Shown here piece after piece: positions 53,935-63,555 of a stretch of DNA of 64,000 nt. Below the pieces are notes generated by a model that was given only the letters and a program-made list of their open reading frames with translations, was not told the origin of the DNA and did no database searches. Positions within the stretch are counted from its first letter, which is position 1. Each line of letters starts with the position of its first letter. Source of the stretch: Sphingobium faniae (lineage in GTDB: Bacteria > Pseudomonadota > Alphaproteobacteria > Sphingomonadales > Sphingomonadaceae); assembly GCA_900100475.1 (NCBI GenBank), contig FMTU01000008.1, positions 5,984-69,983 on the forward strand. The letters run 5' to 3'. The translations under genes were made by a program, and so were the position numbers.

Positions 53935-54381
53935 ATGGAGTTTCCCTTGCCCAAATATCTGCACACGATGATCCGCGTGACCGACATCGACAGGACGGTC
54001 GCCTTCTTCAACCTGCTGGGGCTGGAGGAGCAGAAGCGGTTCGACGATGAAAAAGGACGCTACACGCTGGTCTTCCTCGCCGCGCCGGGGGATGAGGAGG
54101 CGCAGGTCGAACTCACCTGGAACTGGCCGGCGCAGGACGGCAGCGCGCCGGAGGATTATACGAGCGGGCGCAATTTCGGCCATCTCGCTTATCGGGTCGA
54201 GAATATCTACGACACCTGCCAGCGGCTGATGGATGCCGGCGTCACCATCAACCGCCCGCCCCGCGACGGGCACATGGCCTTCATCCGCACACCCGACAAC
54301 ATCTCCATCGAACTATTGCAGGATGGCCGTCTGGAACCGGCCGAACCCTGGGTCTCGATGCCCAATAGCGGGGTCTGGTAA
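53935..54381 (+). CDS. gloA: Glyoxalase I (lactoylglutathione lyase), VOC family
   Basis: 148 aa. YLHTMIRVTDIDRTVAFFNLLGLEEQKRFDDEKGRYTLVFLAAPGDEEAQVELTWNW and FGHLAYRVENIYDTCQRLMDAGVTINRPPRDGHMAFIRTPDNISIELLQ give the metal ligands (His, Glu, His, Glu) of the two beta-alpha-beta modules. It converts the methylglyoxal-glutathione hemithioacetal to S-lactoylglutathione. The next gene, 3 bases on, encodes glyoxalase II, so the detoxification pathway is one unit. Confidence 0.93.
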   Translation: MEFPLPKYLHTMIRVTDIDRTVAFFNLLGLEEQKRFDDEKGRYTLVFLAAPGDEEAQVELTWNWPAQDGSAPEDYTSGRNFGHLAYRVENIYDTCQRLMDAGVTINRPPRDGHMAFIRTPDNISIELLQDGRLEPAEPWVSMPNSGVW

Positions 54382-54384
54382 GCC

Positions 54385-55119
54385 ATGCTGGAGGTCGTCC
54401 GCGTCCCCGTCCTTTCCGACAATTATGTCTGGCTGATCCACGATTCCGTCAGCGCAGAGACGGTCGCCGTCGACCCGGCCGTGGCGGAGCCGGTATTGCA
54501 GGCGGCGGCGGCGCGCGGCTGGACCATCGGCCAGATCTGGAACACCCACTGGCATGGCGATCATGTCGGCGGCAATGCGGGGATCAAGGCGGCGGCCAAG
54601 GCGTGGGGAGGCTGCACCATCACCGGCCCGGCGGCGGAGGCGGCCAGGATCGGCTCGCTCGACCGGACAGTGCGGGAAGGAGCCAGCGTCGGCATCGGCG
54701 ATCATGTCGCGCGCGTGATGGAAGTCCCGGCGCATACGGCGGGTCATATCGCCTATCATCTGCCAGATGACGGCATGATCTTCGTCGGCGACACGCTCTT
54801 CGCCATGGGCTGCGGCCGCCTGTTCGAAGGGACGCCCGCGCAGATGTTCGCCAATATGCAACGCTTCGCCGCCCTGCCGGACGACACGACCGTTTATTGC
54901 GCGCACGAATATACCCAGTCCAATGGCCGTTTCGCCCTGACCGTCGAGCCGGACAACATGGCTCTGCGGGAACGGATGGAAGCCGTCGACACGGCCAGGG
55001 CACGGGACGAAGCGACCGTTCCCACCACCATAGGGCTGGAGCGCGACACGAACATCTTCATGCGCGCCCGCAACGTGGCGGAATTGGCGCAGCGGCGCGC
55101 GGCTAAGGATGCCGGATGA
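54385..55119 (+). CDS. gloB: Hydroxyacylglutathione hydrolase (glyoxalase II)
   Basis: 244 aa. VPVLSDNYVWLIHD, the metallo-beta-lactamase motif THWHGDHVGG, PAHTAGHIAYH, FVGDTLFAMGCGRLFEGT and VYCAHEYTQSNGRFAL. It hydrolyses S-lactoylglutathione to lactate and glutathione in the cytoplasm using two metal ions. Directly downstream of gloA. Confidence 0.95.
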   Translation: MLEVVRVPVLSDNYVWLIHDSVSAETVAVDPAVAEPVLQAAAARGWTIGQIWNTHWHGDHVGGNAGIKAAAKAWGGCTITGPAAEAARIGSLDRTVREGASVGIGDHVARVMEVPAHTAGHIAYHLPDDGMIFVGDTLFAMGCGRLFEGTPAQMFANMQRFAALPDDTTVYCAHEYTQSNGRFALTVEPDNMALRERMEAVDTARARDEATVPTTIGLERDTNIFMRARNVAELAQRRAAKDAG

Positions 55120-55170
55120 CGGTTTTTGGCTTATCCTGCCGTCTTGAGGACAAGACATAGGAGAGTCGTC

Positions 55171-55572
55171 ATGCGTCCCTGGATCATGCTTGCGCCCTTG
55201 CTGCTGGCGGGCTGCGCCGGAAGCTATGAAGCGCCCCGGCTGACGGAAAAGCAGACGGTGGAACTGGAAAAGGCGCTGGCCGGAAAAGTGCCCGGCGAAA
55301 AGGTGAGTTGCATCAACATGCGGCCGCAGAACAGCTTTCGCGCCATCAGCGGCAATGTGCTTCTTTACAGGATGAGCGGCAACCTGATCTACAAGAATGA
55401 GCTGATCGGCGGTTGTCCCGGCCTTGCGCGCGGGGACACGATGATCATCCGCCCCTTCGGATCGCAATATTGCCGGGGCGACATCGCCACCAGCGCGGAC
55501 CTCACAACCGGCATGACGACAGGAAGCTGCGCGCTGGGCGACTTCACGCCCTATCGCACACCGGGGAAATAG
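55171..55572 (+). CDS. Small lipoprotein of unknown function
   Basis: 133 aa from ATG 55171 with AGGAGAG upstream. Signal peptide with lipobox LLLAGC (Cys about 15). The mature part has three further Cys (VSCINMRP, GGCPGL, YCRGD, GSCALGDF); KVSCINMRPQNSFRAISGNVLLYRMSGNLIYKNELIGGCPGL is a regular beta-like domain common in sphingomonads. Likely anchored to a membrane. Confidence 0.78.
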   Translation: MRPWIMLAPLLLAGCAGSYEAPRLTEKQTVELEKALAGKVPGEKVSCINMRPQNSFRAISGNVLLYRMSGNLIYKNELIGGCPGLARGDTMIIRPFGSQYCRGDIATSADLTTGMTTGSCALGDFTPYRTPGK

Positions 55573-55623
55573 GGTTTGGGGAGGCGGAGACAATGCCTGC
55601 TCCATGGCCCGGCCTCGCCTCCC

Positions 55624-57480
55624 TCACACCTTGTAAAGCGCGTCCACCCGGTCCTGATAACGCTTGCGGATGACATGCCGCCTGATCTTCATCGAGGGGG
55701 TCATTTCTTCATTCTCGATGGAGAAAGGCTCGTCCGCCAGAATGAACCGCCGCACCCGCTCAATGACGGACAGATCCCTGTTCACCCGGTCCACCGCTGC
55801 CCGCAGCGCCGCCAGATAGGCCGGATCGCTCTCTATCCCCTCTACGTCCCTGCCCTGCGCCGCCGCCCATTCGCGGGTCCATTCGGCGTCCGGCACGATC
55901 AGGCCCACCAGATGCGGCCGCCGGTCGCCCGACACCATCGCCTGCCCGATCTCCGGCTGAAGCGTCAGCATCCCTTCGACTTTCTGGGGCGAGACATTGT
56001 CGCCCTTGTCATTGACGATCAGGTCCTTCTTGCGGTCGGTGATGCGGATGCGTCCGCGCTCGTCGATCTCGCCAATGTCGCCGGTATGCAGCCAGCCGTC
56101 CTTCAGCGCCTTTTCCGTCTCGGCCGGATTGCGCCAATAGCCATGCATCACCAGTTCGCCCCGCACCAGGATTTCGCCATCTTCGGCGATCCGCACCTCC
56201 ACATTGTCGAGCGGCGGCCCCACCATATCCATGGCGATGCCTGCCGAGGGCCGGTTGCAGCTAATGACCGGCCCCGCCTCGGTCTGGCCATAGCCTTGCA
56301 GCAGCGTCAGCCCCATCGCGTCAAAGAACAGCCCCACATCGGGGTTGAGCGGCGCGCCGCCCGACACCAGCGCCTTCATCCGCCCGCCAAAGCGTTTCGA
56401 CACCTTGGGCTTGAGGGTGCGCGACAGCAGCGCCTTCATCGGCAGATCCAGCACGGACGATCCGCCGCCCTGCTCCTTCGCCGCGATCCGCAAAGCCTGC
56501 CGCAACAGGAAGTTCGGGAATTTCCCCTGCTTTTCGATGGATTTGATGATGCGCGCGCGCAGCACCTCGAACAGGCGAGGTACCACGACCATGATGGTGG
56601 GCCGCGTCTCCTCGATATTGGAGGCGAGCTTTTCCAGCCCTTCCGAATAATAGATCTGCGCCGCCAGCATGATCGGCAGGAACTGCCCGCCGCTATGCTC
56701 ATAAGCGTGGGACAAAGGCAGGAAGGACAGGAAAACCTCGTCGTCCCAGCCGAAATCCTCCGCCACCAGCCTGGCCGCGCCCTCGATATTGCAGAGGATC
56801 GAGCCGTGATGCTGCATCACCCCGCGCGGCGCGCCGCCGGTGCCGCTGGTGTAGATGATGCAGGCCAGTTCGTCGCGCGCCGCCGTCTGCTCCAGCGCGC
56901 AGGCCTCCAGATCGGTGGGATGCCCGGCGATGAGGTCGTTCCAGAGATGGCAGGCGACTTCGCCCTGGCCGCCGCGTATCGGCTCCATGCCGACGACGAA
57001 GCGCACCTGCGAGCGCAGCACGGCGGGCATCAGCGTCGCGGCGAGTTTCGCGGTGGACACGATCACCGCCTGTGCGCCGCTGTCGGTCAGGATATGCTGA
57101 TGGTCGCGCGTGGTGTTGGTGGTGTAGGTCGGCACGGTGACGCCGCCCGCCGCCATGATGGCAAGGTCTGCGATGCAGAACTCCGGCCGGTTCTCGCTCA
57201 CCAGCATCACCGGGTCACCCGGCTTCAGCCCCTGCGCCCGCAGCGCGCTCGCCAGCGCCGCCACGTCACAGGCGACGTCGGTCCAACTCATGGAACGCCA
57301 CGCGCCATCCTTCTTGCGCCACAGAAAGGGCGCGTCGCCCATAGCCGTGGCGCGCGCGAAGAACATCGTCACCAGATTGGGGAAACGTTCAATTGCCCGC
57401 AAAGGCCCACCTCCTGCTATTCGACCGTCCGCCGCACGCCCGTCGGCGCAGCTATAACCGCGCTCCGCCGTAACGGCCAT
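55624..57480 (-). CDS. Long-chain acyl-CoA synthetase / AMP-dependent ligase
   Basis: 618 aa. ANL superfamily motifs: IIYTSGTGGAPRGVMQHHGS (P-loop), FLPLSHAYEHSGG, LLQGYGQTEAGPVISCN, DGWLHTGDIGEIDERGRIRITDRKKDLIV and the late region MKIRRHVIRKRY. It activates fatty acids via an acyl-adenylate. It lies 7 bases after ruvB in the same direction, so ruvA-ruvB-this gene form one unit. The N-terminal 25 residues are Gly-rich and the start could be internal. Confidence 0.9.
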   Translation of the reverse strand: MAVTAERGYSCADGRAADGRIAGGGPLRAIERFPNLVTMFFARATAMGDAPFLWRKKDGAWRSMSWTDVACDVAALASALRAQGLKPGDPVMLVSENRPEFCIADLAIMAAGGVTVPTYTTNTTRDHQHILTDSGAQAVIVSTAKLAATLMPAVLRSQVRFVVGMEPIRGGQGEVACHLWNDLIAGHPTDLEACALEQTAARDELACIIYTSGTGGAPRGVMQHHGSILCNIEGAARLVAEDFGWDDEVFLSFLPLSHAYEHSGGQFLPIMLAAQIYYSEGLEKLASNIEETRPTIMVVVPRLFEVLRARIIKSIEKQGKFPNFLLRQALRIAAKEQGGGSSVLDLPMKALLSRTLKPKVSKRFGGRMKALVSGGAPLNPDVGLFFDAMGLTLLQGYGQTEAGPVISCNRPSAGIAMDMVGPPLDNVEVRIAEDGEILVRGELVMHGYWRNPAETEKALKDGWLHTGDIGEIDERGRIRITDRKKDLIVNDKGDNVSPQKVEGMLTLQPEIGQAMVSGDRRPHLVGLIVPDAEWTREWAAAQGRDVEGIESDPAYLAALRAAVDRVNRDLSVIERVRRFILADEPFSIENEEMTPSMKIRRHVIRKRYQDRVDALYKV

Positions 57481-57487
57481 GCTCTTT

Positions 57488-58510
57488 TCAGTCGAACAGG
57501 CCGTCCTGCGCTCCGGCCGGCGGGTTGAGGCCCAGATGCTTCCACCCCGGCCCGTTGAGACAACGCCCCCGCGCCGTGCGGGCGATGAGGCCCAACTGGA
57601 TCAGATAAGGCTCGATCACTTCCTCGATGGTGTCGCGCGGTTCGGAAAGGCCCGCCGCCAGCGTCTCCACGCCCACCGGCCCGCCGCGATAAATGTCGGC
57701 GATCATCATCAGATACCGCCGGTCCATGAGGTCGAGGCCCAGATGATCCACCTCCAGCCGGCTGAGCGCCGCATCGGCGGCCTTGGCATCGACCGCCGCC
57801 ACGCCCGCGACATGGGCGAAGTCGCGCACCCGCCGCAGCAGCCGTCCGGCAATGCGCGGCGTCCCGCGCGAGCGCCGCGCGATCTCCGCCGCGCCGTCGG
57901 AGGTGATGCCAAGGTCCAGCAGCCGCGCGGCGCGCCGCACCACCAGTTCCAGTTCCTCGACGGTGTAGAATTGCAGCCGCACCGGGATGCCGAAGCGGTC
58001 GCGCAGCGGCGTCGTCAGCAGTCCCTGTCGCGTCGTCGCGCCGACCAGCGTGAAATGCGGCAGGTCGATCCGCACCGAGCGCGCGGACGGCCCCTCGCCG
58101 ATCATCAGGTCCAGAGCGCGATCCTCCATCGCGGGATAGAGTACTTCCTCGACGGCGGGATTGAGGCGGTGGATCTCATCCACGAACAGCACATCGCCCT
58201 CGTCCAGATTGGTGAGCAACGCGGCCAGATCGCCCGACTTGGCGATCACCGGACCGGAGGTCGCGCGAAAACCCACGCCCATCTCCTTCGCCACGATCTG
58301 CGCCAGCGTCGTCTTGCCAAGGCCGGGCGGGCCAAAGAACAGCACATGATCCAGCGCCTCGCCACGCCCCTTGGCCGCCTCGATGAAGATGCGCAGATTT
58401 TCGCGCGCCGCCTGCTGGCCGATAAATTCGGCGAGCGATTTGGGCCGCAACGCCGCGTCCACATCCTCGGCGCGGCGGGCGGGCGCGATCAGACGATCCT
58501 CGTCGCTCAT
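57488..58510 (-). CDS. ruvB: Holliday junction branch migration ATPase RuvB
   Basis: 340 aa. [61 protein letters not shown] (Walker [10 protein letters not shown]), [23 protein letters not shown] (Walker B), [18 protein letters not shown] (sensor), and a C-terminal winged helix ending near [11 protein letters not shown]. It drives branch migration with RuvA, whose gene overlaps by 4 bases upstream. Confidence 0.98.
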   Translation of the reverse strand: MSDEDRLIAPARRAEDVDAALRPKSLAEFIGQQAARENLRIFIEAAKGRGEALDHVLFFGPPGLGKTTLAQIVAKEMGVGFRATSGPVIAKSGDLAALLTNLDEGDVLFVDEIHRLNPAVEEVLYPAMEDRALDLMIGEGPSARSVRIDLPHFTLVGATTRQGLLTTPLRDRFGIPVRLQFYTVEELELVVRRAARLLDLGITSDGAAEIARRSRGTPRIAGRLLRRVRDFAHVAGVAAVDAKAADAALSRLEVDHLGLDLMDRRYLMMIADIYRGGPVGVETLAAGLSEPRDTIEEVIEPYLIQLGLIARTARGRCLNGPGWKHLGLNPPAGAQDGLFD

Positions 58511-59118
58511 TTCGCCGCTTTCCGCAGGGCGAGGCGCACCAGGGCATCAAGCGTCGCGCCCTCGCCCAGTTCCTCTTCCGCCGCCGCCACCGCCGCGCTG
58601 GCTTCGACGGGCCTGAAGCCGAGATTCTGGAGCGCCGACAGGGCATCCGCGCCATGGCCGCCGCCAGCCGGGAGCGCGGCGATGCCCCCGCCCGCAGCGC
58701 CGGTCGCCGCCGGGGCCACGCCGATCTTGTCCTTGAGTTCATTGACGATCCGCAGCGCCAGCTTGGGACCGACGCCATTGGCCCGCGCCACCATCGCCTT
58801 GTCGCCCGCCGCCACCGCGCGATGCAGTTCCAGCGGCTCCAGCACCGACAGGATCGCCAGCGCCACCCGCGATCCCACGCCCTGCACGCCGGTCAGCAGG
58901 CGAAACCAGTCGCGTTCCTCTCCCCGCGCAAAGCCGATCAGGCGGATCGAATCCGCCGACACCAGCATTTCGGTGTGGACCGTCACCGCCTCGCCCACCG
59001 GCCCCAGCGCCGCCAGCGTGCGCGACGACGCGCCCACCAGATAGCCCACGCCGCCCACGTCGATGATAGCGTGGTCGATGCCGGTGCTGTCCAGCCGCCC
59101 TTTCAGTTTCGCGATCAT
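58507..59118 (-). CDS. ruvA: Holliday junction DNA-binding protein RuvA
   Basis: 203 aa. [74 protein letters not shown] and [23 protein letters not shown] give the OB fold and paired helix-hairpin-helix motifs; the flexible linker and C-terminal domain III contact RuvB. It targets RuvB to junctions. Confidence 0.97.
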   Translation of the reverse strand: MIAKLKGRLDSTGIDHAIIDVGGVGYLVGASSRTLAALGPVGEAVTVHTEMLVSADSIRLIGFARGEERDWFRLLTGVQGVGSRVALAILSVLEPLELHRAVAAGDKAMVARANGVGPKLALRIVNELKDKIGVAPAATGAAGGGIAALPAGGGHGADALSALQNLGFRPVEASAAVAAAEEELGEGATLDALVRLALRKAAK

Positions 59119-59233
59119 GCCCGCCGCCCTTTGGTCATGATCTGTTCCTTACAGCCAAATGCGCGTCGCGCCACCCCCTCATTCTCTTCGCGTCCTCTTG
59201 CGCGCCATGCATTTTGCGCCTTCCATGCCCGGC

Positions 59234-59857
59234 ATGAAGCGATTCTCTCCCTTCCCGTGGCGCTATGGCATGTTCCTGGCGCTGCTCATCAGCATCGCGC
59301 CGCTCACGCTGATCCTGCCATGGCATGAGGCGATCATGACGGGGTTCGCCTGCGCCGCGCTGGCCTTCCTGCTTTCCACCATCCCGCTGCTGGACGCGGA
59401 CCCGCAGGCCATGCGCCGCAACGCCGCCGCGAACGACGCCAACCGGGAATTGATGCTGGTCCTCACCGGGATCGTCAGCGCCGTCATATTGCTGGCGGTG
59501 GGCGTGGCGATCGGGCAGAAGGGCGGGCCTGATCGGGCCGTCATTGCGCTTGTGCTGGCGACGCTGGGGCTGGCCTGGCTCTTTTCCAATCATGTCTATG
59601 CGTTGCATTATGCCCATATCTTCTACCTCGCCAATGAAGAGAGGAAGGACAAGCGCGGCATGGATTTCCCGGCCACGAACGAACCGGGCTATTGGGATTT
59701 CATCTATTTTTCCTACACGCTGGGCATGACGTTCCAGACATCGGACATATCCGTCGAAAGCAGCGAGGTCCGGCGCATCGTCATTTTCCACTGCCTCGCC
59801 GCCTTCGTCTTCAATCTGGGCATATTGGCTTTCACGATCAACGTGCTGGGTGGATAG
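59234..59857 (+). CDS. DUF1345 family membrane protein
   Basis: 207 aa from ATG 59234. Four or five membrane helices (YGMFLALLISIAPLTLILPW, LMLVLTGIVSAVILLAVGVAIG, AVIALVLATLGLAWLFSN) and the family signature YWDFIYFSYTLGMTFQTSDISVESSEVRRIVIFHCLAAFVFNLGILAFTIN. Inner membrane; function unknown. Starts at 59159 or 59207 would add residues without a better ribosome site. Confidence 0.88.
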   Translation: MKRFSPFPWRYGMFLALLISIAPLTLILPWHEAIMTGFACAALAFLLSTIPLLDADPQAMRRNAAANDANRELMLVLTGIVSAVILLAVGVAIGQKGGPDRAVIALVLATLGLAWLFSNHVYALHYAHIFYLANEERKDKRGMDFPATNEPGYWDFIYFSYTLGMTFQTSDISVESSEVRRIVIFHCLAAFVFNLGILAFTINVLGG

Positions 59858-59907
59858 GGCGGGCCGCCTTCACGGCTTGCTTACCATTTTCCTTTAGGAG
59901 CGGCGGC

Positions 59908-61209
59908 ATGAGGAAATCCGCCGATCCCCGCCCGCAATCCGCCGTCAGCCATGGAGTGGGCCTGGCCGGTCTGGCGGGCCTTTGCCTCTGGGCGCTGGTG
60001 GCGCGGCATTATGGCATGGACGGTCCCCATGCGGGCCTCGCCGCCGTGGCCGCCTGCGGGGCGCCGATGGTGCTGTGGTCGCTGATCGTGGACAAGGTGC
60101 ATCGCAACGCATCGACCGGCATCGACTGGAAAGGCGCGCCTCGGCCATGGAAAGACGTGCGCGACATCAGCCTCGTCAAGATCGCGGGACTGTGGGCGAC
60201 CTGGCTCGCCATCGCGATCTTCTATTGCGTGGCGCGCTGGTATTGGGACGGCAATTACCGCTTTTCGATGGAGTTGTTCATGGCCGCCGCGCCATGGCTG
60301 CTGGCCTTGTCTATCCCTTATGTCCTCTGGCTCGACCGGCGGCTGATCGAGCCGCGCGACGCCGGTTACGCCTTCGGTCAATGGGTAATCGGGGGAGCCG
60401 CCGGCGCGCCCGACATGCGCGAGGTCGCCAATCATGCGCGGGCATGGGCGGTGAAGGGCTTCTTCCTCGCCTTCATGATCTCCATCGTGCCGGGCAATTT
60501 CGCCAGCGTCGTGCAGTGGCGGATCGACGAAGCCTTTTCCCATCCCGTCGCGCTGGCCGCTTTCCTGATCGCGGTCATGTTCATGATCGACGTGTGCATG
60601 GCGACGGTCGGCTATATGCTGACGATGAAACCGCTCGATTCCCACATCCGCACCGCCAATCCCCATCTGGCGGGCTGGGTGGCGGCGCTGATCTGCTATC
60701 CGCCCTTCGTATTGATGGGGAATGGCGGCCCGCTCGATTATCATGCGGGCGGCGCGGAATGGAATGTCTGGACGGAAGGGCTTCCAGCGCTGCAATGGAT
60801 ATTGGGCGGCTGGCTGGTGCTGCTGACCGGCATCTATGCCTGGGCGACGGTGGCGTTCGGCATCCGTTTTTCCAACCTCACCCATCGCGGCATATTGACC
60901 CACGGACCCTATCGCTGGACCCGCCATCCGGCCTATCTGTCGAAGAATCTCTTCTGGTGGTTCTCCGCGCTGCCGTTCCTCGCGCTGTCGGGCAGCCTGA
61001 CCGATATCGTTCGCAACTGCGCGCTGCTGGCGGCGACCAACGCGGTCTATTTCTGGCGCGCCAGGACAGAGGAAAAGCATCTTTCCGCCGATCCCGACTA
61101 TCGCGCCTATAGCGAATGGATGGAACGCAACGCGCCCGTGCCCCGCTTCTTCGCATGGCTCACGGGACGGAAAAGGCCGGTCGAAGGCGGCCTTCAACCG
61201 GCGGAATAG
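59908..61209 (+). CDS. Polytopic membrane protein with ICMT-like methyltransferase C-terminus
   Basis: 433 aa from ATG 59908 with TAGGAG upstream. About nine membrane helices. The C-terminal part FSNLTHRGILTHGPYRWTRHPAYLSKNLFWWFSALPFLALSG carries the GPYRxTRHPxYL motif of isoprenylcysteine carboxyl methyltransferase/PEMT-like enzymes, with a later EEKHLSADPDYRAYSEW. Probably methylates a lipid or lipidated substrate in the membrane. Substrate not predictable. Confidence 0.82.
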   Translation: MRKSADPRPQSAVSHGVGLAGLAGLCLWALVARHYGMDGPHAGLAAVAACGAPMVLWSLIVDKVHRNASTGIDWKGAPRPWKDVRDISLVKIAGLWATWLAIAIFYCVARWYWDGNYRFSMELFMAAAPWLLALSIPYVLWLDRRLIEPRDAGYAFGQWVIGGAAGAPDMREVANHARAWAVKGFFLAFMISIVPGNFASVVQWRIDEAFSHPVALAAFLIAVMFMIDVCMATVGYMLTMKPLDSHIRTANPHLAGWVAALICYPPFVLMGNGGPLDYHAGGAEWNVWTEGLPALQWILGGWLVLLTGIYAWATVAFGIRFSNLTHRGILTHGPYRWTRHPAYLSKNLFWWFSALPFLALSGSLTDIVRNCALLAATNAVYFWRARTEEKHLSADPDYRAYSEWMERNAPVPRFFAWLTGRKRPVEGGLQPAE

Positions 61210-61212
61210 GTG

Positions 61213-62586
61213 TCAGAAGCTCTCTTCGGCATAGATGCGGCTGATGTCGCCGCCCCATTCGCCATGATAGCGTTCCAGCAGCCGCTCGGCATGAGTCTGC
61301 CCTGACGCCACGATCTCATCGAGCGCGGAGAGATAGCCCGTCTCATTATCGCCCGCTGCGTTGAGCCGCCCGCGCGCCGCCAGCCCGCCCCGCGCGATGT
61401 CGAGCGCCTGTCCCGCAATGTCGCGCAGCTTGCGTCCGCCCGCAATGGGCGCGTCGAGGCCCAGCTTCGGCACGGAATCGCGCAGCACCTGCCGTTCCTC
61501 CATGGTCCAGTCCTTGACCAGATCCCATGCGGCGTCCAGCGCGCCCTGATCGTAGAGCAGCCCGACCCACAGGGCAGGCAAGGCGCAAATCCGCCCCCAA
61601 GGCCCGCCATCCGCGCCGCGCATCTCCAGGAAACTCTTCATCCGCACTTCGGGGAAGGCGGTGGAGAGGTGATCCTCCCAATCCTTCTCGGTCGGCTTCT
61701 CGCCGGGCAAAGCGGGGAGTTTTCCTTCCAGGAAGTCGCGGAAACTCTGGCCCGCCGCGTCAATATATTTCCCGTCGCGGTAGACGAAATACATCGGCAC
61801 ATCGAGCGCATAGTCGGCATAACGCTCATAGCCAAAGCCATCTTCGAACACGAAGGGCAGCATGCCGGTGCGGCCGGGATCGGTGTCCGACCAGATATGG
61901 CTGCGGTAGGAAAGATAGCCGTTGGGCTTGCCTTCGGTGAAGGGCGAATTGGCGAACAGCGCGGTCGCCAGCGGTTGCAGGGCGAGGGAGACACGGAATT
62001 TCTGCGCCATGTCCGCCTCGCTGCCATAATCGAGGTTCGTCTGGATCGTGCAGGTCCGCAGCATCATGTCGAGGCCCAGCGACCCCACGCGCGGCATGTG
62101 CCGCAGCATGATGCCATAGCGCCCCTTGGGCATGATCGGCAGTTCCGCGCGCGTCTTGTCCGGCCACATGCCAAGGCCAAGGAAGCCGAGGCCGAGCATG
62201 TCGCCTACATGTTTGACCTGTTCCAGATGACGGCCCGTTTCCGCGCAGGTCTGGTGCAGATTTTCGAGCGGCGCGCCCGACAGTTCGAGCTGCCCCGCCG
62301 GCTCCAGGCTGATCGCGCCGTCGGGGCCGGACAGGGCGATGATATTTTCGCCCTCGAACACCGGCTTCCAGTCATAGCGGGTAAGGCCGATCAGCAGCGT
62401 GTGGATGCCGCCCTTCTCTTCATAGGAAGGGGCATGATGATCGCTCGCTGCATAGACGAATTTCTCATGCTCGGTGCCGATTCGCCAACGATCCTTCGGC
62501 TTTTCGCCCCTGGCGAAGGCCGCGATCAACTGGTCGCGGCTTTCGATGACGGGATCGTTCCCCCCTGAGTCGGTTCTGGTACTCAT
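61213..62586 (-). CDS. gshA: Glutamate-cysteine ligase, alphaproteobacterial/plant type
   Basis: 457 aa. PKDRWRIGTEHEKFVYAASD, EGENIIALSGPDGAISLEPAGQLELSGAPLENLHQT, MPRVGSLGLDMMLRTCTIQTNLDYGSEADMAQKFR and the LPFVFEDGFGYERYADYALDVPMYFVYR region match class II/plant-type GshA. It makes gamma-glutamylcysteine from Glu and Cys with ATP, the first step of glutathione synthesis, which also feeds the gloAB pathway nearby. rsmE and ubiA follow to the right, as is usual in sphingomonads. Confidence 0.96.
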   Translation of the reverse strand: MSTRTDSGGNDPVIESRDQLIAAFARGEKPKDRWRIGTEHEKFVYAASDHHAPSYEEKGGIHTLLIGLTRYDWKPVFEGENIIALSGPDGAISLEPAGQLELSGAPLENLHQTCAETGRHLEQVKHVGDMLGLGFLGLGMWPDKTRAELPIMPKGRYGIMLRHMPRVGSLGLDMMLRTCTIQTNLDYGSEADMAQKFRVSLALQPLATALFANSPFTEGKPNGYLSYRSHIWSDTDPGRTGMLPFVFEDGFGYERYADYALDVPMYFVYRDGKYIDAAGQSFRDFLEGKLPALPGEKPTEKDWEDHLSTAFPEVRMKSFLEMRGADGGPWGRICALPALWVGLLYDQGALDAAWDLVKDWTMEERQVLRDSVPKLGLDAPIAGGRKLRDIAGQALDIARGGLAARGRLNAAGDNETGYLSALDEIVASGQTHAERLLERYHGEWGGDISRIYAEESF

Positions 62587-62701
62587 ATCCCGCCCTTAAT
62601 GCCTGTCCCCCGCGCGCCAAAACGAGAGCGCGCCGGGGACAGATAAGTTGCGCTTGCAGATGCTGCAACTCCCATTGCGGAATGAAACGGGAGGGAAGAG
62701 A

Positions 62702-63454
62702 TCAGGCAGCGCTCCAATCCCCGTTGAGCGCCATCCACGCCGAGGTCGCGGCGATGGCGGCCGTCTCCGCGCGCAGGATGCGGGGACCGAGCGATACCGG
62801 CGCCGCCTTCGCCACGGCGCGGATCGCTTCCCGCTCCGCCGGATCGAAGCCGCCCTCCGGTCCGATCAGGAACGCCGCCGGGCCGGGATGCGCGCGCAGC
62901 GCCTGTTCCAGCGGCGCGCCGCCGGTCTCGTCCGCGAAGAACAGCCAGCGATCATCCGGCCATTCCTTCAGCAACGCGTCGAGCTTCATCATATCGCCCA
63001 GTTCGGGGAGCGCCGTCCGCCCGCATTGTTCCGCCGCCTCCACCAGATGCGCGCGCAGCCGGTCGGGATTCAGCTTGTCCACCACTGCTCGCCGCGTCAG
63101 CACCGGCTGCAATTTCGCCGCGCCCAACTCGCACGCCTTCTCCGCGATCAGGTCGATGCGGCCCTTCCTGATCGGCGCGCAGCAGAGCCAGAAATCGGGC
63201 ACGCTTTCCAGCGGTCTGGTCCGCGCCTCGCAGACCAGCACCAGGTCGCGCTTGCGGATGTCGCGCGCCCGCGCCGCCCATTCGCCCGAGCGCCCGTCGA
63301 ACAGCAGCACGACATCGTCCGCCTTCACCCGCATCACGCCGATCAGATAATGCGCCGCATTGCCGTCCACCGGCACGGCGACCCCGTGACCGAGCGGCGC
63401 GTCGACGAAGAGGCGGGGCGCGCTTTGCGGCGGCCATGCGGGGGTTGCGGTCAT
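62702..63454 (-). CDS. rsmE: 16S rRNA m3U1498 methyltransferase RsmE
   Basis: 250 aa from ATG 63454 (an ATG at 63466 would add four residues). PUA-like N-terminus, then the SPOUT knot: KLQPVLTRRAVVDKLNPDRLRAHLVEAAEQCGRTALPEL, AFLIGPEGGFDPAEREAI and VSLGPRILRAETAAIAA. It methylates N3 of U1498 in 16S rRNA using SAM. Confidence 0.95.
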   Translation of the reverse strand: MTATPAWPPQSAPRLFVDAPLGHGVAVPVDGNAAHYLIGVMRVKADDVVLLFDGRSGEWAARARDIRKRDLVLVCEARTRPLESVPDFWLCCAPIRKGRIDLIAEKACELGAAKLQPVLTRRAVVDKLNPDRLRAHLVEAAEQCGRTALPELGDMMKLDALLKEWPDDRWLFFADETGGAPLEQALRAHPGPAAFLIGPEGGFDPAEREAIRAVAKAAPVSLGPRILRAETAAIAATSAWMALNGDWSAA

Positions 63455-63469
63455 TGAAAAATCCATCCA

Positions 63470-63548
63470 TCCGTTCGGGCGGAGCCTGTCGAAGCCCCGC
63501 TTTTCCTTCTAGAGAAGAACGGCCCTTCGACAAGTTCAGGGTGAATGG
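63470..63548. repeat. REP-like imperfect inverted repeat between rsmE and ubiA
   Basis: The left arm (63470-63494, CCGTTCGG...CTGTCGAAG) and right arm (63524-63548, CTTCGACAAG...GAATGGA) are imperfect inverted copies around a 29-base loop. Elements with a CTTCGACAAGCTCAGG core are a common dispersed repeat in sphingomonad genomes. It sits between divergent genes. Confidence 0.65.
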
Positions 63549-63555
63549 AGGAGCC

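Noticed and set aside
55624..57480. Plus-strand 650-codon frame opposite the acyl-CoA synthetase
   Set aside because: The minus strand has every ANL-family motif; the plus product is an R/H/Q-rich shadow.
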